Origin: a virus
Strand: one strand, 5' to 3'
IMG/VR virus record: IMGVR_UViG_3300021962_000814
Location: 1-20,499 of that record
DNA length: 20,499 nt
Position 1 is the first letter of the stretch. Each line of letters opens with the position of its first letter. Under the pieces are notes generated by a model. It did no database searches. It saw nothing but the letters and a program-made list of their open reading frames with translations, and was not told the origin of the DNA. Of the stretch, positions 5,530 through 14,283 are shown in pieces. The position numbers and the translations under genes are program-made.

Positions 5530-6726
5530 ATGTCATTTATAACTATACCAGAATCTAAAGTAACTGCTTTTATAGGAAGTAAGATAGGAGGATTGCAAGC
5601 CCAATTACAAGATAAGGTGCAGCAGAAGATCCAATCTACAATATCTACTTTTGTTCAAGCTAATGCATGTCCAAGCCAGCAGACTTTAGATAAGTTAGTT
5701 AAATCAAAACAAACATTATCAGATCTTACAGAACGTTCTAGAAAGATTATAGATACGTACAAAGCTTTACCTAAAAAATTAAAACCACCTATAGATACTT
5801 TAGATAAGATTATTAAAGTATTATTAGTGTTACCTATACCTCAAGCAGTACCTCCTGGTATTGGTTTACCTATCTCTATTTCAAACAAATACTCAGATTT
5901 AATTAATAAATTGAGAGAGTTAGTTAAGCAAACAAAAGAAACAATAGATGGAATTGAAGCTCTTGTAGATACTACATTCTTTGATAACTTAATGAATGAT
6001 ATTAATTCTAAACTAACATTATTAGACGGTCCAATTTCATTCTGTAGTATAGAAAATGAACTTAAAGATAGTTTAACAACAGAAGAATTAACAAAACTTG
6101 GATTAGTAGATGAAGATGGTAACTTTATTATTTCTAGATTAGTTCCAAGACTAGTACAAGAAACTTTAGTAAACCCAATCAAGTATGCTGATGGAGTAGA
6201 TGATGGTAATAATTATGGTAAAAACTGTTTTAGAGGTCTATATAAACCAGGTACAATCTATATTCATACAGATGAAAGAAGAGATATAGTAGAAGGGTCA
6301 GATGGTAATAAGTACATAGTAAATAATCGAGCAAAAAATGGATTAGATACTTGGCTAGATCCTTTATCTGGGTTTGATTGGGAATTATACGAACTTAATA
6401 CACAAAAGTTATTAGAAGATCTTTTGAATAGGCTTTCAAATACAAGTTTAGTCAATAGAAATCTTTTAGATAATATTAAAACTAACTTAAATAACTATAA
6501 AATACAATTAGCACCAGCTCAAACCGGCTTATATAAAGCAAGAAATGGAATCGAATTTTTAATTGAAGTACTAGATGATACAACATCTCCTTCTATAGCT
6601 AAAAGACGCTTTGCTGTAGCAAGAAACTCTCAAGGAGTTATTGTAATGAAAGGGCAACCATCTTTTGCTAGTGATATAAACGTTTTAGTTCGTGAGATTC
6701 GATTCCGTTTAGATCAACTACAATAA
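5530..6726 (+). CDS. conserved virion structural protein, baseplate-associated
   Basis: This 398-aa protein starts one base after the hub/spike gene. Residues about 20-160 are helical and coiled-coil-like (LQDKVQQKIQSTIS; LDKLVKSKQTLSDLTERSRKII). They are interrupted by a Pro-rich loop, LVLPIPQAVPPGIGLPISIS (residues about 98-117), which is the most distinctive feature. A PISFCSIENEL motif follows near residue 168. The C-terminal half is mixed alpha/beta with Asp/Gly/Asn-rich turns (GVDDGNNYGKN) and a final helix. No enzyme motif or membrane segment is visible. Its position between hub and wedge genes suggests a central baseplate or tail-tube-proximal component. I recognise the general type as a phage structural protein but cannot name a T4 counterpart. 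Confidence 0.65.
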   Translation: MSFITIPESKVTAFIGSKIGGLQAQLQDKVQQKIQSTISTFVQANACPSQQTLDKLVKSKQTLSDLTERSRKIIDTYKALPKKLKPPIDTLDKIIKVLLVLPIPQAVPPGIGLPISISNKYSDLINKLRELVKQTKETIDGIEALVDTTFFDNLMNDINSKLTLLDGPISFCSIENELKDSLTTEELTKLGLVDEDGNFIISRLVPRLVQETLVNPIKYADGVDDGNNYGKNCFRGLYKPGTIYIHTDERRDIVEGSDGNKYIVNNRAKNGLDTWLDPLSGFDWELYELNTQKLLEDLLNRLSNTSLVNRNLLDNIKTNLNNYKIQLAPAQTGLYKARNGIEFLIEVLDDTTSPSIAKRRFAVARNSQGVIVMKGQPSFASDINVLVREIRFRLDQLQ

Positions 6727-6744
6727 TAAACTTTAATATACTAA

Positions 6745-6754
6745 CTATTTATTA
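6745..6754 (+). promoter_or_regulatory. candidate late promoter motif CTATTTATTA
   Basis: This is an exact second copy of the 10-mer found at 4001-4010, in the 30-base gap between two structural genes. Here it ends only two bases before the ATG at 6757, so a transcript starting downstream of it could not carry that start codon at the usual spacing. It may instead be a translation-leader sequence or serve the genes further downstream. Chance is possible given the base composition. Confidence 0.28.
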
Positions 6755-6756
6755 AT

Positions 6757-7194
6757 ATGAAACTAGAAGAACTTAGGAAAGTTATACGAGAAGAAGTAGA
6801 AAAAGCATTTAAAGAACAACTTAAAGATGTGTTAATCGAAGCTGTTCAAATTGCTAGTGCTCCTTCTACATTAAAAACTGAACAAAAAACAAACACTAAG
6901 CAAATTACCAACTTCAAAGCACCTGTAGCACAACCTAAAAAATATACACCAACCGGTAATCCGATTGAAGATATGTTGCAGATGACAAAAGCTACTATGA
7001 CATCAGCTGACGCAGCTGCTATAATGGGTGAAGGAGTACATATGCCAAATATGGCTTCTACAGTAGCTCAACAGATGCATATAGGAGGTGGTAATCAACC
7101 AGGTTTAGATTTAAGCCAACTCCCTTTTATTAACAAAGCAAAAACGTTATTAGAAGCGGCTAATGAAAAAGATAGACAAAGAAAAGGACTATAA
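6757..7194 (+). CDS. conserved hypothetical virion-assembly protein
   Basis: This 145-aa protein opens with a charged amphipathic helix (MKLEELRKVIREEVEKAFKE, residues 1-20) likely to form a coiled coil. A low-complexity Thr/Lys/Gln linker with TPTGNPIEDMLQMTKATM follows. Next is a small Ala/Met-rich segment (SADAAAIMGEG), then a Gly/Asn-rich stretch ending in a charged helix. It ends with its stop codon sharing one base with the ATG of the gp25-like gene, so the two are translationally coupled. The layout (helix, disordered linker, short conserved motif) suits a small adaptor or scaffold used in baseplate assembly. No named family is recognised. Confidence 0.65.
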   Translation: MKLEELRKVIREEVEKAFKEQLKDVLIEAVQIASAPSTLKTEQKTNTKQITNFKAPVAQPKKYTPTGNPIEDMLQMTKATMTSADAAAIMGEGVHMPNMASTVAQQMHIGGGNQPGLDLSQLPFINKAKTLLEAANEKDRQRKGL

Positions 7195-7604
7195 TGGCAT
7201 TTGATGTAAAGAAAATAAATCCGTTAGATAGACAGCCAAGAAAAGCAGTAGGTGTAAACTTACCTTTTTCTGCAGGTAACGTCTTTACATCTAACTACTT
7301 AACTAAAGATGCAATTAGGAATAACCTAATAAATTATTTTCTTACAGGAAAGGGAGAAAGATATATGAATCCTTCTTTCGGAAGTGGGTTACCTTCAGAA
7401 CTATTCGAACAAATTACAGATGAAAAACTAAATATATTAGGTCTAAAAATCAAAGAAGAACTTAGGATGTATTTTCCAAAAGTTGTATCTCGAGATTTAT
7501 CCCTAATAGCTGACCCAGATAAAAACTCAATTGAATTCTATTTAAAGTATAGTATCTTAGATAGTAATATTGAAGATGAAGTAATTATTAATATTCAACA
7601 ATAA
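7194..7604 (+). CDS. gp25: baseplate wedge protein, gp25-like (GPW/gp25 family)
   Basis: This 136-aa protein is the usual length for the GPW/gp25 family, which forms the inner wedge or sheath-initiator of contractile baseplates. The family signature is clear: the helix NYLTKDAIRNNLINYFLTGK, then GERYMNPSFGSGLPSELFEQ (54-73), then a second helix (DEKLNILGLKIKEELRMYFP) and C-terminal beta strands (IEFYLKYSIL, EVIINIQQ). It starts at the stop codon of the previous gene (1-base overlap), and its own stop overlaps the ATG of the gp6-like gene (TAATG). This gives a coupled 145-aa/gp25/gp6 translation unit, matching the known order of gp25 and gp6 homologues. An AAAGGA lies 6 bases before the start, one of very few Shine-Dalgarno-like sequences in the window. 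Confidence 0.92.
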   Translation: MAFDVKKINPLDRQPRKAVGVNLPFSAGNVFTSNYLTKDAIRNNLINYFLTGKGERYMNPSFGSGLPSELFEQITDEKLNILGLKIKEELRMYFPKVVSRDLSLIADPDKNSIEFYLKYSILDSNIEDEVIINIQQ

Positions 7605-9427
7605 TGGCCCAAGAAAGAGACATAAAATATATAAACAGGGATTTTAGTAAATTTAGAGAACAACTCGTAGAATTTGCTAAAAACTATTTTCCTGATACCT
7701 ATAATGATTTTTCTCCAACATCTCCAGGTATGATGTTTATCGAGATGGCATCATATGTAGGTGACGTACTTTCTTTTTACCAAGATACACAACTTCAAGA
7801 AACTTTCTTACAACACGCTAAAGACCCTGCTAATTTATATAACTTAGCATATATGATGGGATACCGTCCTAAAACAACTAGTGTATCAGAAGTAACTATA
7901 GAAGTATCGCAAAGGGTTAACGCTGTAGCTCCTAATTACTTACCTAACTGGGATCAAGCATTAGTAGTACAACCTAATACACGTTTACGTGCAACTACTT
8001 TCGGCGATCCTAAATTTATAATAAACGATAAAATAGACTTCTCTTTTTCTAGCTCTTTAAACCCAACAGAAGTTAGAATTGATAGTATAGCAAACGGATA
8101 CCCAGCTGAATATAAGCTTACTAAAAGAGTAGGAGCTATTTCAGGTGAATTAAAAATATATAACTATGATGTAGGTAATGCAGAGAAGTTTTTAACTATT
8201 ACTATTGAAGATACAAACATTGTAGGTGTATTAGATATAACAGATAACGACGGTAATACATGGTACGAAGTGCCGTTTTTAGGTCAAGATACTATCTACG
8301 AAGATCAAACTAATACTGCTACAGATAAGAATTTAGTACCAAGTATTTTAAGATTAAAGAAGGTTCCTAGACGTTTTGTTACTAGATTAACCTCTCAAGG
8401 TAACTTACAAATACAATTCGGTGCTGGGGTAAATACAAGCGTTTCTACCGATGAAGTATTTTTACCTGACCCAACTAATGTAGGAATAGGAACTAACCAA
8501 GGAGTAAGTAGATTAGATTTTGCTTACGATCCTTCTAATTTCTTATTCTCAAAATCATACGGTATTGCTCCTTCAAACGTAACATTAACTATTAGATATA
8601 TTGTAGGCGGAGGTGTAGCAGCTAACGTACCAGCTAATACTATTAACATTGTAGAACAGGTAACTGTTTCAGCACCAGATCAAACTAAAGCTAATACTCT
8701 TACATTTAATAACTCTACTCCAGCAGTTGGAGGAAGAGATGGGGATACAGTAGAAGAATTGAGACAGAATAGTTTGAGAGCTTATTCAGAACAAAATAGA
8801 GCTGTTACATTACAGGATTATGCTATTAGAAGCTTATCACTACCACCATTGTATGGTTCTATATCAAAAGTATACGTAACACAAGACCAGGCAACTAATG
8901 CTAATGTATTAGGAGGAGCTTATGATTCTAATCCTTTAGCTTTATCTCTTTACGTATTAGCTTATAATGCAGACAAACAAGTAGTACCTGCAACAGCTAG
9001 CTTAAAGCAAAACTTAAAAACATACCTTTCACAGTACATGCTTCTCACTGATGCAGTAAATATAAAAGATGCATTTATAGTAAATGTATCTATGAAGTAT
9101 GAAATTATAACATTACCTAATTCTGTATCTAGAGATGTGCTTTTAGCATGTAATACAGCTTTGATTGATCACTTTGAGATAGCTAAATGGTCAATAAACC
9201 AACCTATAAATATATCAAGCATTTATACTTTACTAGATAGAGTAAAAGGAGTACAGAGTGTAGAGAAGATTTACTTTGAAAATAAAGTAGGAGGTAATTA
9301 TTCAGAATATGCATACGATATAAAAGGAGCTACAAGAGGTAATATGATATACCCTTCATATGATCCTTGTATTTTTGAAATTAAATTTCCTGAGATAGAT
9401 ATTCAAGGACGAGTAACAACATTATAA
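7604..9427 (+). CDS. gp6: baseplate wedge protein, gp6-like (baseplate J family)
   Basis: This 607-aa protein is a little shorter than T4 gp6. Residues about 40-90 contain the family N-terminal signature SPGMMFIEMASYVGDVLSFY, with following NLAYMMGYRPK, in which a helix precedes the conserved YRPK. A second signature, GGRDGDTVEELRQNSLRAYS (376-395), followed by AVTLQDYAIRSLSLPP and a beta strand (ISKVYVTQD), is typical of baseplate J/gp6 proteins. Between them lies a beta-rich domain. The C-terminal domain (about 440-607) has the alternating strands seen in the family dimerisation module. In contractile tails this protein forms the ring of dimers that holds the wedges together. The ATG overlaps the gp25-like stop by one base. 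The assignment is secure at the family level. Confidence 0.9.
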   Translation: MAQERDIKYINRDFSKFREQLVEFAKNYFPDTYNDFSPTSPGMMFIEMASYVGDVLSFYQDTQLQETFLQHAKDPANLYNLAYMMGYRPKTTSVSEVTIEVSQRVNAVAPNYLPNWDQALVVQPNTRLRATTFGDPKFIINDKIDFSFSSSLNPTEVRIDSIANGYPAEYKLTKRVGAISGELKIYNYDVGNAEKFLTITIEDTNIVGVLDITDNDGNTWYEVPFLGQDTIYEDQTNTATDKNLVPSILRLKKVPRRFVTRLTSQGNLQIQFGAGVNTSVSTDEVFLPDPTNVGIGTNQGVSRLDFAYDPSNFLFSKSYGIAPSNVTLTIRYIVGGGVAANVPANTINIVEQVTVSAPDQTKANTLTFNNSTPAVGGRDGDTVEELRQNSLRAYSEQNRAVTLQDYAIRSLSLPPLYGSISKVYVTQDQATNANVLGGAYDSNPLALSLYVLAYNADKQVVPATASLKQNLKTYLSQYMLLTDAVNIKDAFIVNVSMKYEIITLPNSVSRDVLLACNTALIDHFEIAKWSINQPINISSIYTLLDRVKGVQSVEKIYFENKVGGNYSEYAYDIKGATRGNMIYPSYDPCIFEIKFPEIDIQGRVTTL

Positions 9428-9428
9428 A

Positions 9429-10547
9429 ATGGCAATATATAGAATCTTTCCTGAAAAGGATACATTTATTTACACCGAAGCAGTAAAAGGTAACGCAGGT
9501 TTAGATGAGATTATCGAAATCGGTGGCTACCCTGTATCAGAAAAAGGCCAAACCTCTAGAGCATTATTAAAATTTAACTCTACTGAAGTTGCTAATGTTG
9601 TATCTAATGTCGTAGGAAGTAGTAATTATAGTGCTAGCATTCATTTAAGTTTAGCAACAGCATACGAAATCCCGACAGAGTATAGTATTAATGCATACCC
9701 GGTTTATGATACATGGGTTCAAGGTGTAGGTAAGTATGGAGATTCCCCTACAGATGAATCAGGAGTAAGTTGGGCTTATAGATTAGGAAAAGATACAGGA
9801 AGATGGACGTTAAGAGCTAATACAGTAAATATGCCAGCCGGAGTTACTGGTTCTTACAATGCTACTTATTCCGGAGGCGGTGGAAACTGGTATACTGGAT
9901 CAGTAGGAATAAACTTAGAAAGTACTCAACTTCAAAGTTTAAATTCTAATCATGATATTCATATAAATGTTACAAATGGTGTTAAAGCACACAATGCCGG
10001 TACAATCGTTAATAACGGGTTTATACTGAAACTAACAGATGATCTTGAATTTAATACATCTTCCTCTATACGGTTAAAATACTTCAGCAGTAACACCAAT
10101 ACCATATACCCTCCTTATCTAGAATTTGGATGGAATGATACAGTTTATAATAGTAGCCTTACGGAATTAAATACAAGTAACGCAACAATTACTATTAAAA
10201 ATAATAAAGGAGAATATGTAGATAGCGGGAAGCAGAGATTTAGAATACATGCAAAACCTAAATACCCTACTAGAACCTTCTCAACAGGATCTGTATATTT
10301 AACTAACTATAAACTACCAGCAGCATCGTATTGGGGTTTGAGAGATGAGCATACAGAAGAAATGGTAGTAGATTTTAATACTGCTTTTACAAAAATAAGT
10401 GCTGATAATAACGGAAGTTATTTTGATGTTTACATGGAAGGGTTGCAACCAGAAAGATATTATCGTATATTGGTTAAATCAACTCTTGATGGAAGTACAA
10501 CAGTAGTAGATAATGGTAATGTTTTTAAAATAGTACGTAATGGCTAA
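9429..10547 (+). CDS. virion protein with DNRLRE-like beta domain and C-terminal Ig-like domain
   Basis: This 372-aa beta-rich protein starts one base after the gp6-like stop. Residues 1 to about 210 follow the pattern of DNRLRE/CBM96-like jelly-roll modules: an opening YRIFPEKDTFIY, a LLKFN strand, an ASIHLSLATAYEIP strand, and a conserved-looking DTWVQGVGKYGDSPTDESGV loop with a following Trp. From about residue 245 onward there is a second beta domain (SNATITIKNNKGEYVDSGKQ through [14 protein letters not shown]) resembling an Ig/fibronectin fold. A carbohydrate- or surface-contact role, or simply a wedge-decorating structural role, is plausible. The position, between gp6-like and the large wedge-type protein, argues for a baseplate component. 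The DNRLRE resemblance is by eye and moderate. The last 8 bases overlap the next gene. Confidence 0.6.
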   Translation: MAIYRIFPEKDTFIYTEAVKGNAGLDEIIEIGGYPVSEKGQTSRALLKFNSTEVANVVSNVVGSSNYSASIHLSLATAYEIPTEYSINAYPVYDTWVQGVGKYGDSPTDESGVSWAYRLGKDTGRWTLRANTVNMPAGVTGSYNATYSGGGGNWYTGSVGINLESTQLQSLNSNHDIHINVTNGVKAHNAGTIVNNGFILKLTDDLEFNTSSSIRLKYFSSNTNTIYPPYLEFGWNDTVYNSSLTELNTSNATITIKNNKGEYVDSGKQRFRIHAKPKYPTRTFSTGSVYLTNYKLPAASYWGLRDEHTEEMVVDFNTAFTKISADNNGSYFDVYMEGLQPERYYRILVKSTLDGSTTVVDNGNVFKIVRNG

Positions 10548-10899
10548 TAACCCGATGCCGATTCGAAAGACGGTATTTAATAAGGAACATATTAATAAAG
10601 TTGTAAAGAGAGAATTTACAACCTTTACACAACCTGTACCTGAAGATACTCAACTATCTATAGAAGATTTTTTTGCATTATACGAAGAACTCTTCTACGA
10701 AATACCTATTAACGGTGAAGCTGGAACTCATGAGTACTTAGTTAAAAGAAGCTCAGAATTATATAACCTAAATGACTCGACTGACGATATACAACCTCTT
10801 TTAGATGAAATAACTAATTTGAGAGCACAGATTATAGATAACGAAACCGAGATTATTGCATTACAAGAACAAGTAGCAAATCAGAATGTCAAAAACTAA
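10540..10899 (+). CDS. small coiled-coil virion or assembly protein
   Basis: This 119-aa acidic protein has an N-terminal segment rich in basic and aromatic residues ([20 protein letters not shown]). A middle region, [20 protein letters not shown], with [18 protein letters not shown], is well structured. The C-terminal coiled coil ([20 protein letters not shown] onward) has clear heptads. It overlaps the previous gene by 8 bases and the following 1129-aa gene by 14 bases, suggesting coupled translation and joint assembly. It may trimerise via its coiled coil and bridge the two neighbouring proteins, but this is inference and no family name can be given. Confidence 0.65.
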   Translation: MANNPMPIRKTVFNKEHINKVVKREFTTFTQPVPEDTQLSIEDFFALYEELFYEIPINGEAGTHEYLVKRSSELYNLNDSTDDIQPLLDEITNLRAQIIDNETEIIALQEQVANQNVKN

Positions 10900-13800
10900 T
10901 TACATAGTATCGAAGGGGTTTCCTGATGAATTAGAAATATATACTAGGAACCTGAGTCCGAAAGATAAAGCCTTAGTAGATAGTTTCTACCTTAATAGTA
11001 GCTTTAAGCCTGATAAGCATACAATTGAAATGCACGTGTATGGGCTTAACGATGAACGCTTGTTTTCTGTTCCTTCTTACTTCCCAGAATACTCTAATGT
11101 AACTTACACACAATATCAAGCAGGTAAAATATCTGAGATAAATATATCTCCAGAAGTTGATGCTCAACAGTTAGGGTTTAATTACGGTCAAGTTAGTATT
11201 CTATACAACTTCCTCAGCAATCTTTATAGTGATTCAAATTTTATATTTGAAGGAAATTTCTTTATTGAAGAAATATCTGCAGACCGTACCGAGATCTTAG
11301 CTTTAAGTAACGAGGTACCCCTTACAGACTTAATACGATTTACAACTGATCTAAAAAGAAAATTAGACTCTCTATCTTATTTTCAAGACTTTAGAGTAAA
11401 TTTTGGAGATAATAAATTACTACTTGGAATAAATGTAGATCTCTTAGACTATCGAGGAGGTAAAGCTCTTGCTATAAAATTATACGAACCTCTTCCTGAA
11501 GAGTTTGAAATAAAAGATACCTTTAGAGTAGTAGAAATAGTATCAGATTCAATTTCATTTGAAATAGATACAGAAACTATACCTGAAGAAGTAGTATACC
11601 CTAATTTAAAAGGCCCTAATTTCGATATAGAATTAGTAGAAGATAATAATAACCCTACTGGTTTCTTTAATTATAATGAATTATTTAGCTACCCAGTTAC
11701 TAGTTCCTACTATGAATTATATTCTTTATTTGAAGAAAGTAGTGCTCAAATTAGTATAGATCATAGTAACTATTCAGACTTTATTAATTTCTCATCAGCA
11801 GAAGAACGATTAAGAAACTTTAAATATAAAATAGATTTAATTAAGTCTTATGAAACTTCTCTACAGACATTAAGTAATACCGGGTATACCAGATTCGGCA
11901 TTACAGGAAGTAGAGATTACTATGAATCCTTAATTGAAGGTATAGTAAATAATTTTGATCACTACGATAGATTTTTATACTTTGAAAGCGGTTCTAATAG
12001 TTGGCCAAAATCTAATAATACAAGACCGTATACGAACCAAGCTAGTACAACAGTACAAGCTACTAACTGGTATACTAATCAACTTTCAATTGCTTCAAAT
12101 TTTGACGTAAGTAATTTAAACGCACTTACTAATACTCTACCAATCTTTTTGAGAGAAGATACAGATAATAACCCTGCTCTTATATTCATCAGTATGCTAG
12201 CACAGCATTTTGATAACATATGGATATACCAAAAAGCAGTTAGTGATAAGTATGGTGCAGATAATAGAATAAACTTTGGTATATCAAAAGACTTAGTTAG
12301 AACAACCTTAGAAAACTTTGGAGTTAAACTATATAATAGTAATTTCAACTTAGAGTCTATCTTTGGAGCTTTTATAGGAGAATCTTATGTATCAGGTAGT
12401 GAACAAATAAACAACTACCAAGTAATTACATCTGGCTCTACAAACGCATACTTACAACCTATGCCGTTTGATAACTACCAAAAAGAAATCTACAAAAGAA
12501 TATACCACAACTTACCTTTACTTACAAAATCAAAAGGTACAGAGAGAGGCTTGAGAGCTTTAATTAACTCATTTGGTATACCTTCTCAGATATTAGAAAT
12601 AGGAATCGCTGGAGGTCAAAAAATAGGACCAGGTTTCTACGGACCTACTCAATTGCATTATAGTTCATCTTTAAAATTAAGAACTGATAATGATGGTACT
12701 ATTGTAGCAGGAGATACATTATCTGGTTATACTTCTATTGTTAGAAGAGAATATGAATACTCAGATGATTTAAACTTTATAGAAGTAGGATTAGCTCCTT
12801 CTAAAAACGTAGATGATTATATAGTTTCTCAAAGTGCTGTATTAGGTTTTTCTAACTTCAATATTGATGATTATATCGGTGACCCTAGAGATTCTTATAA
12901 ATCAGAATATACATCTCTAGAGAAACATCGTAAAGTAGTATTAGGTAATTTAGATCGATACGATTTAATGGACTACATTAGATTGATTCGTTTCTTTGAT
13001 AATGCTTTATTTAGAATAGTAAAAGATTTTATACCAGGTAGATCAACAGCAATTACCGGTATAATAATCAAACCACATAAGCTAGAAAGAAATAAAGCAA
13101 AGCATGTAAGTGTTAGTACTATATTCCAGGATTATTCTGGATCGATAGATACTGCTTTTATGGTTGGAACCCATGGAGGATCTTATACTCAGTTAGTAGA
13201 AAGAAGTACAGCATATGCAGAACGAATAGTAGTTCCTTCTGGATCTGCTATGACTTTTAGACATAACTACGAAGAGCCTAAATTTAACGGAGAATTAAGC
13301 GGAAGTAGAATAAGAATATCGAATGGAGAATTAAACAGAGGTAATAAGGTTAAGAAAACATCTCAACCTGAATTAGCGTTTAACATAACATTCCTTAACG
13401 CGTCTAATACTATACCTAGAGATTGTACAATTCAATTTACTGCGATACAAGTTACTCCTGCACCTACCGCAGCTCCAACAGCTGCTCCTACACCTGCACC
13501 TACCGCAGCTCCAACACCTGCACCTACTCCTGCACCAACAGCAGCTCCCGTAACCCCTAGCCCTACTGCAGCTCCTACTCCTAGTCCAACAGCTAGTCCA
13601 ACAGCTGCTCCTACTACACCATCTCCTACTCCTAGTCCGACAGCTGCTCCTGTAACTCCTAGTCCGACAGCATCACCAACAGCTAGTCCTACACCTAGCC
13701 CTACACCTGAACCTACTCCTAGTCCGACTGCTGAACCAACAGCAGCGCCAGTTTCATCTCCAACAGGAGGCGGCGGTGGCGGTGGTGGCGGTTGTTTACT

Positions 13801-14275
13801 TGAAGGAACTCCTATCCTAATGGCAGACGGATCTACTAAAAATATTGAAGATTTAACTATTGGAGATCAAGTTAAAAACTTTAGCATAGAAGGTTTAGAT
13901 ACTAATGGAGATGCTTATAAAACTTGGAACACAGGAGAAATAAACATAACACCTTCTACTTCTACAGTAACAGCTATATATCCAGATACGTTCACTAGTT
14001 ATTATAGAATCAATAACCTCTTAAATATAACATTTGAACACCCGGTATTAGTTAAACAAGGTAGTGAATATAGCTTTAAAGCAGTAGCTGCACTTAGAGT
14101 AGGAGACCATTTATTAAATAAAGACGGGGAGTGGATTGAAATTTTAACTAAGGAGTTAATAACAGAAACTGTCGACGTGTATAATATCAACGTAGAGAGT
14201 CAAGATACTTATTTCGCTAACGGTATATTAGTTCATAACTTAGAAAACGCTCCTGGCGAAAAACAAATTACATAA
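10886..14275 (+). CDS. large baseplate wedge-type structural protein with PT-rich stalk, Gly9 and C-terminal Hint domain
   Basis: This 1129-aa protein occupies the place of T4 gp7 (about 1030 aa) after gp6. Residues 1 to about 855 are the structural part. It includes [20 protein letters not shown] (from about 420) and [20 protein letters not shown] (from about 541), which look like conserved phage tail-protein cores. Residues about 857-960 form a Pro/Thr/Ala/Ser repeat stalk built of (A/S/T)PT units. Residues 961-969 are nine glycines. Residues 970-1118 form a Hint domain: C970 opens block A ([20 protein letters not shown]), block B is [10 protein letters not shown] with its T-x-x-H pair, and the final block ends H1117-N1118. 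Leu1119 follows instead of Ser/Thr/Cys, so splicing is unlikely but cleavage is possible. No homing endonuclease insert fits in 149 residues. Only 11 residues follow the Hint domain. The start lies within the previous gene. Confidence 0.82.
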   Translation: MSKTNYIVSKGFPDELEIYTRNLSPKDKALVDSFYLNSSFKPDKHTIEMHVYGLNDERLFSVPSYFPEYSNVTYTQYQAGKISEINISPEVDAQQLGFNYGQVSILYNFLSNLYSDSNFIFEGNFFIEEISADRTEILALSNEVPLTDLIRFTTDLKRKLDSLSYFQDFRVNFGDNKLLLGINVDLLDYRGGKALAIKLYEPLPEEFEIKDTFRVVEIVSDSISFEIDTETIPEEVVYPNLKGPNFDIELVEDNNNPTGFFNYNELFSYPVTSSYYELYSLFEESSAQISIDHSNYSDFINFSSAEERLRNFKYKIDLIKSYETSLQTLSNTGYTRFGITGSRDYYESLIEGIVNNFDHYDRFLYFESGSNSWPKSNNTRPYTNQASTTVQATNWYTNQLSIASNFDVSNLNALTNTLPIFLREDTDNNPALIFISMLAQHFDNIWIYQKAVSDKYGADNRINFGISKDLVRTTLENFGVKLYNSNFNLESIFGAFIGESYVSGSEQINNYQVITSGSTNAYLQPMPFDNYQKEIYKRIYHNLPLLTKSKGTERGLRALINSFGIPSQILEIGIAGGQKIGPGFYGPTQLHYSSSLKLRTDNDGTIVAGDTLSGYTSIVRREYEYSDDLNFIEVGLAPSKNVDDYIVSQSAVLGFSNFNIDDYIGDPRDSYKSEYTSLEKHRKVVLGNLDRYDLMDYIRLIRFFDNALFRIVKDFIPGRSTAITGIIIKPHKLERNKAKHVSVSTIFQDYSGSIDTAFMVGTHGGSYTQLVERSTAYAERIVVPSGSAMTFRHNYEEPKFNGELSGSRIRISNGELNRGNKVKKTSQPELAFNITFLNASNTIPRDCTIQFTAIQVTPAPTAAPTAAPTPAPTAAPTPAPTPAPTAAPVTPSPTAAPTPSPTASPTAAPTTPSPTPSPTAAPVTPSPTASPTASPTPSPTPEPTPSPTAEPTAAPVSSPTGGGGGGGGGCLLEGTPILMADGSTKNIEDLTIGDQVKNFSIEGLDTNGDAYKTWNTGEINITPSTSTVTAIYPDTFTSYYRINNLLNITFEHPVLVKQGSEYSFKAVAALRVGDHLLNKDGEWIEILTKELITETVDVYNINVESQDTYFANGILVHNLENAPGEKQIT
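13454..13765 (+). repeat. Pro/Thr/Ala-rich coding repeat tract (stalk)
   Basis: Degenerate tandem repeats encode (A/S/T)-P-T/A units over about 104 codons. Longer exact copies exist: a 24-base unit beginning CCTGCACCTACCGCAGCTCC is present at 13457-13480 and again at 13493-13516 (36-base offset). The segment CCTAGTCCGAC also recurs several times. Such a tract forms an extended, flexible or mucin-like linker, and at DNA level it can expand or contract by slippage or recombination. It separates the conserved baseplate part from the Gly9 and Hint module. Confidence 0.85.
13793..14239 (+). other. Hint (intein-like/BIL-type) self-processing domain
   Basis: This is the sub-gene feature covering residues 970-1118 of the 1129-aa protein. 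N-terminal Cys, the TxxH of block B (FEHPVLV), a C-terminal VHN and the [20 protein letters not shown] block are all in place. The residue after Asn is Leu, which is incompatible with standard trans-esterification. The family behaviour in that case is N-terminal thioester formation with cleavage or nucleophile attack, and possible Asn-driven C-terminal cleavage. The domain has no insertion large enough for a homing endonuclease. Activity itself cannot be read from sequence. Confidence 0.85.
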
Positions 14276-14283
14276 GATAAACA

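Noticed and set aside
12079-12348. 89-codon minus-strand open frame
   Set aside because: It is fully inside the 1129-aa gene, whose reading frame there encodes a conserved-looking core; it is a shadow.
13454-13765. CRISPR or mobile-element repeat array
   Set aside because: The repeats are in frame with the large gene, degenerate, and encode (A/S/T)PT units, so they are a protein-level repeat.
13793-14239. A standard splicing intein or one with a homing endonuclease
   Set aside because: The residue after the terminal Asn is Leu, the following segment is only 11 residues, and 149 residues leave no room for an endonuclease; a non-splicing Hint domain fits better.
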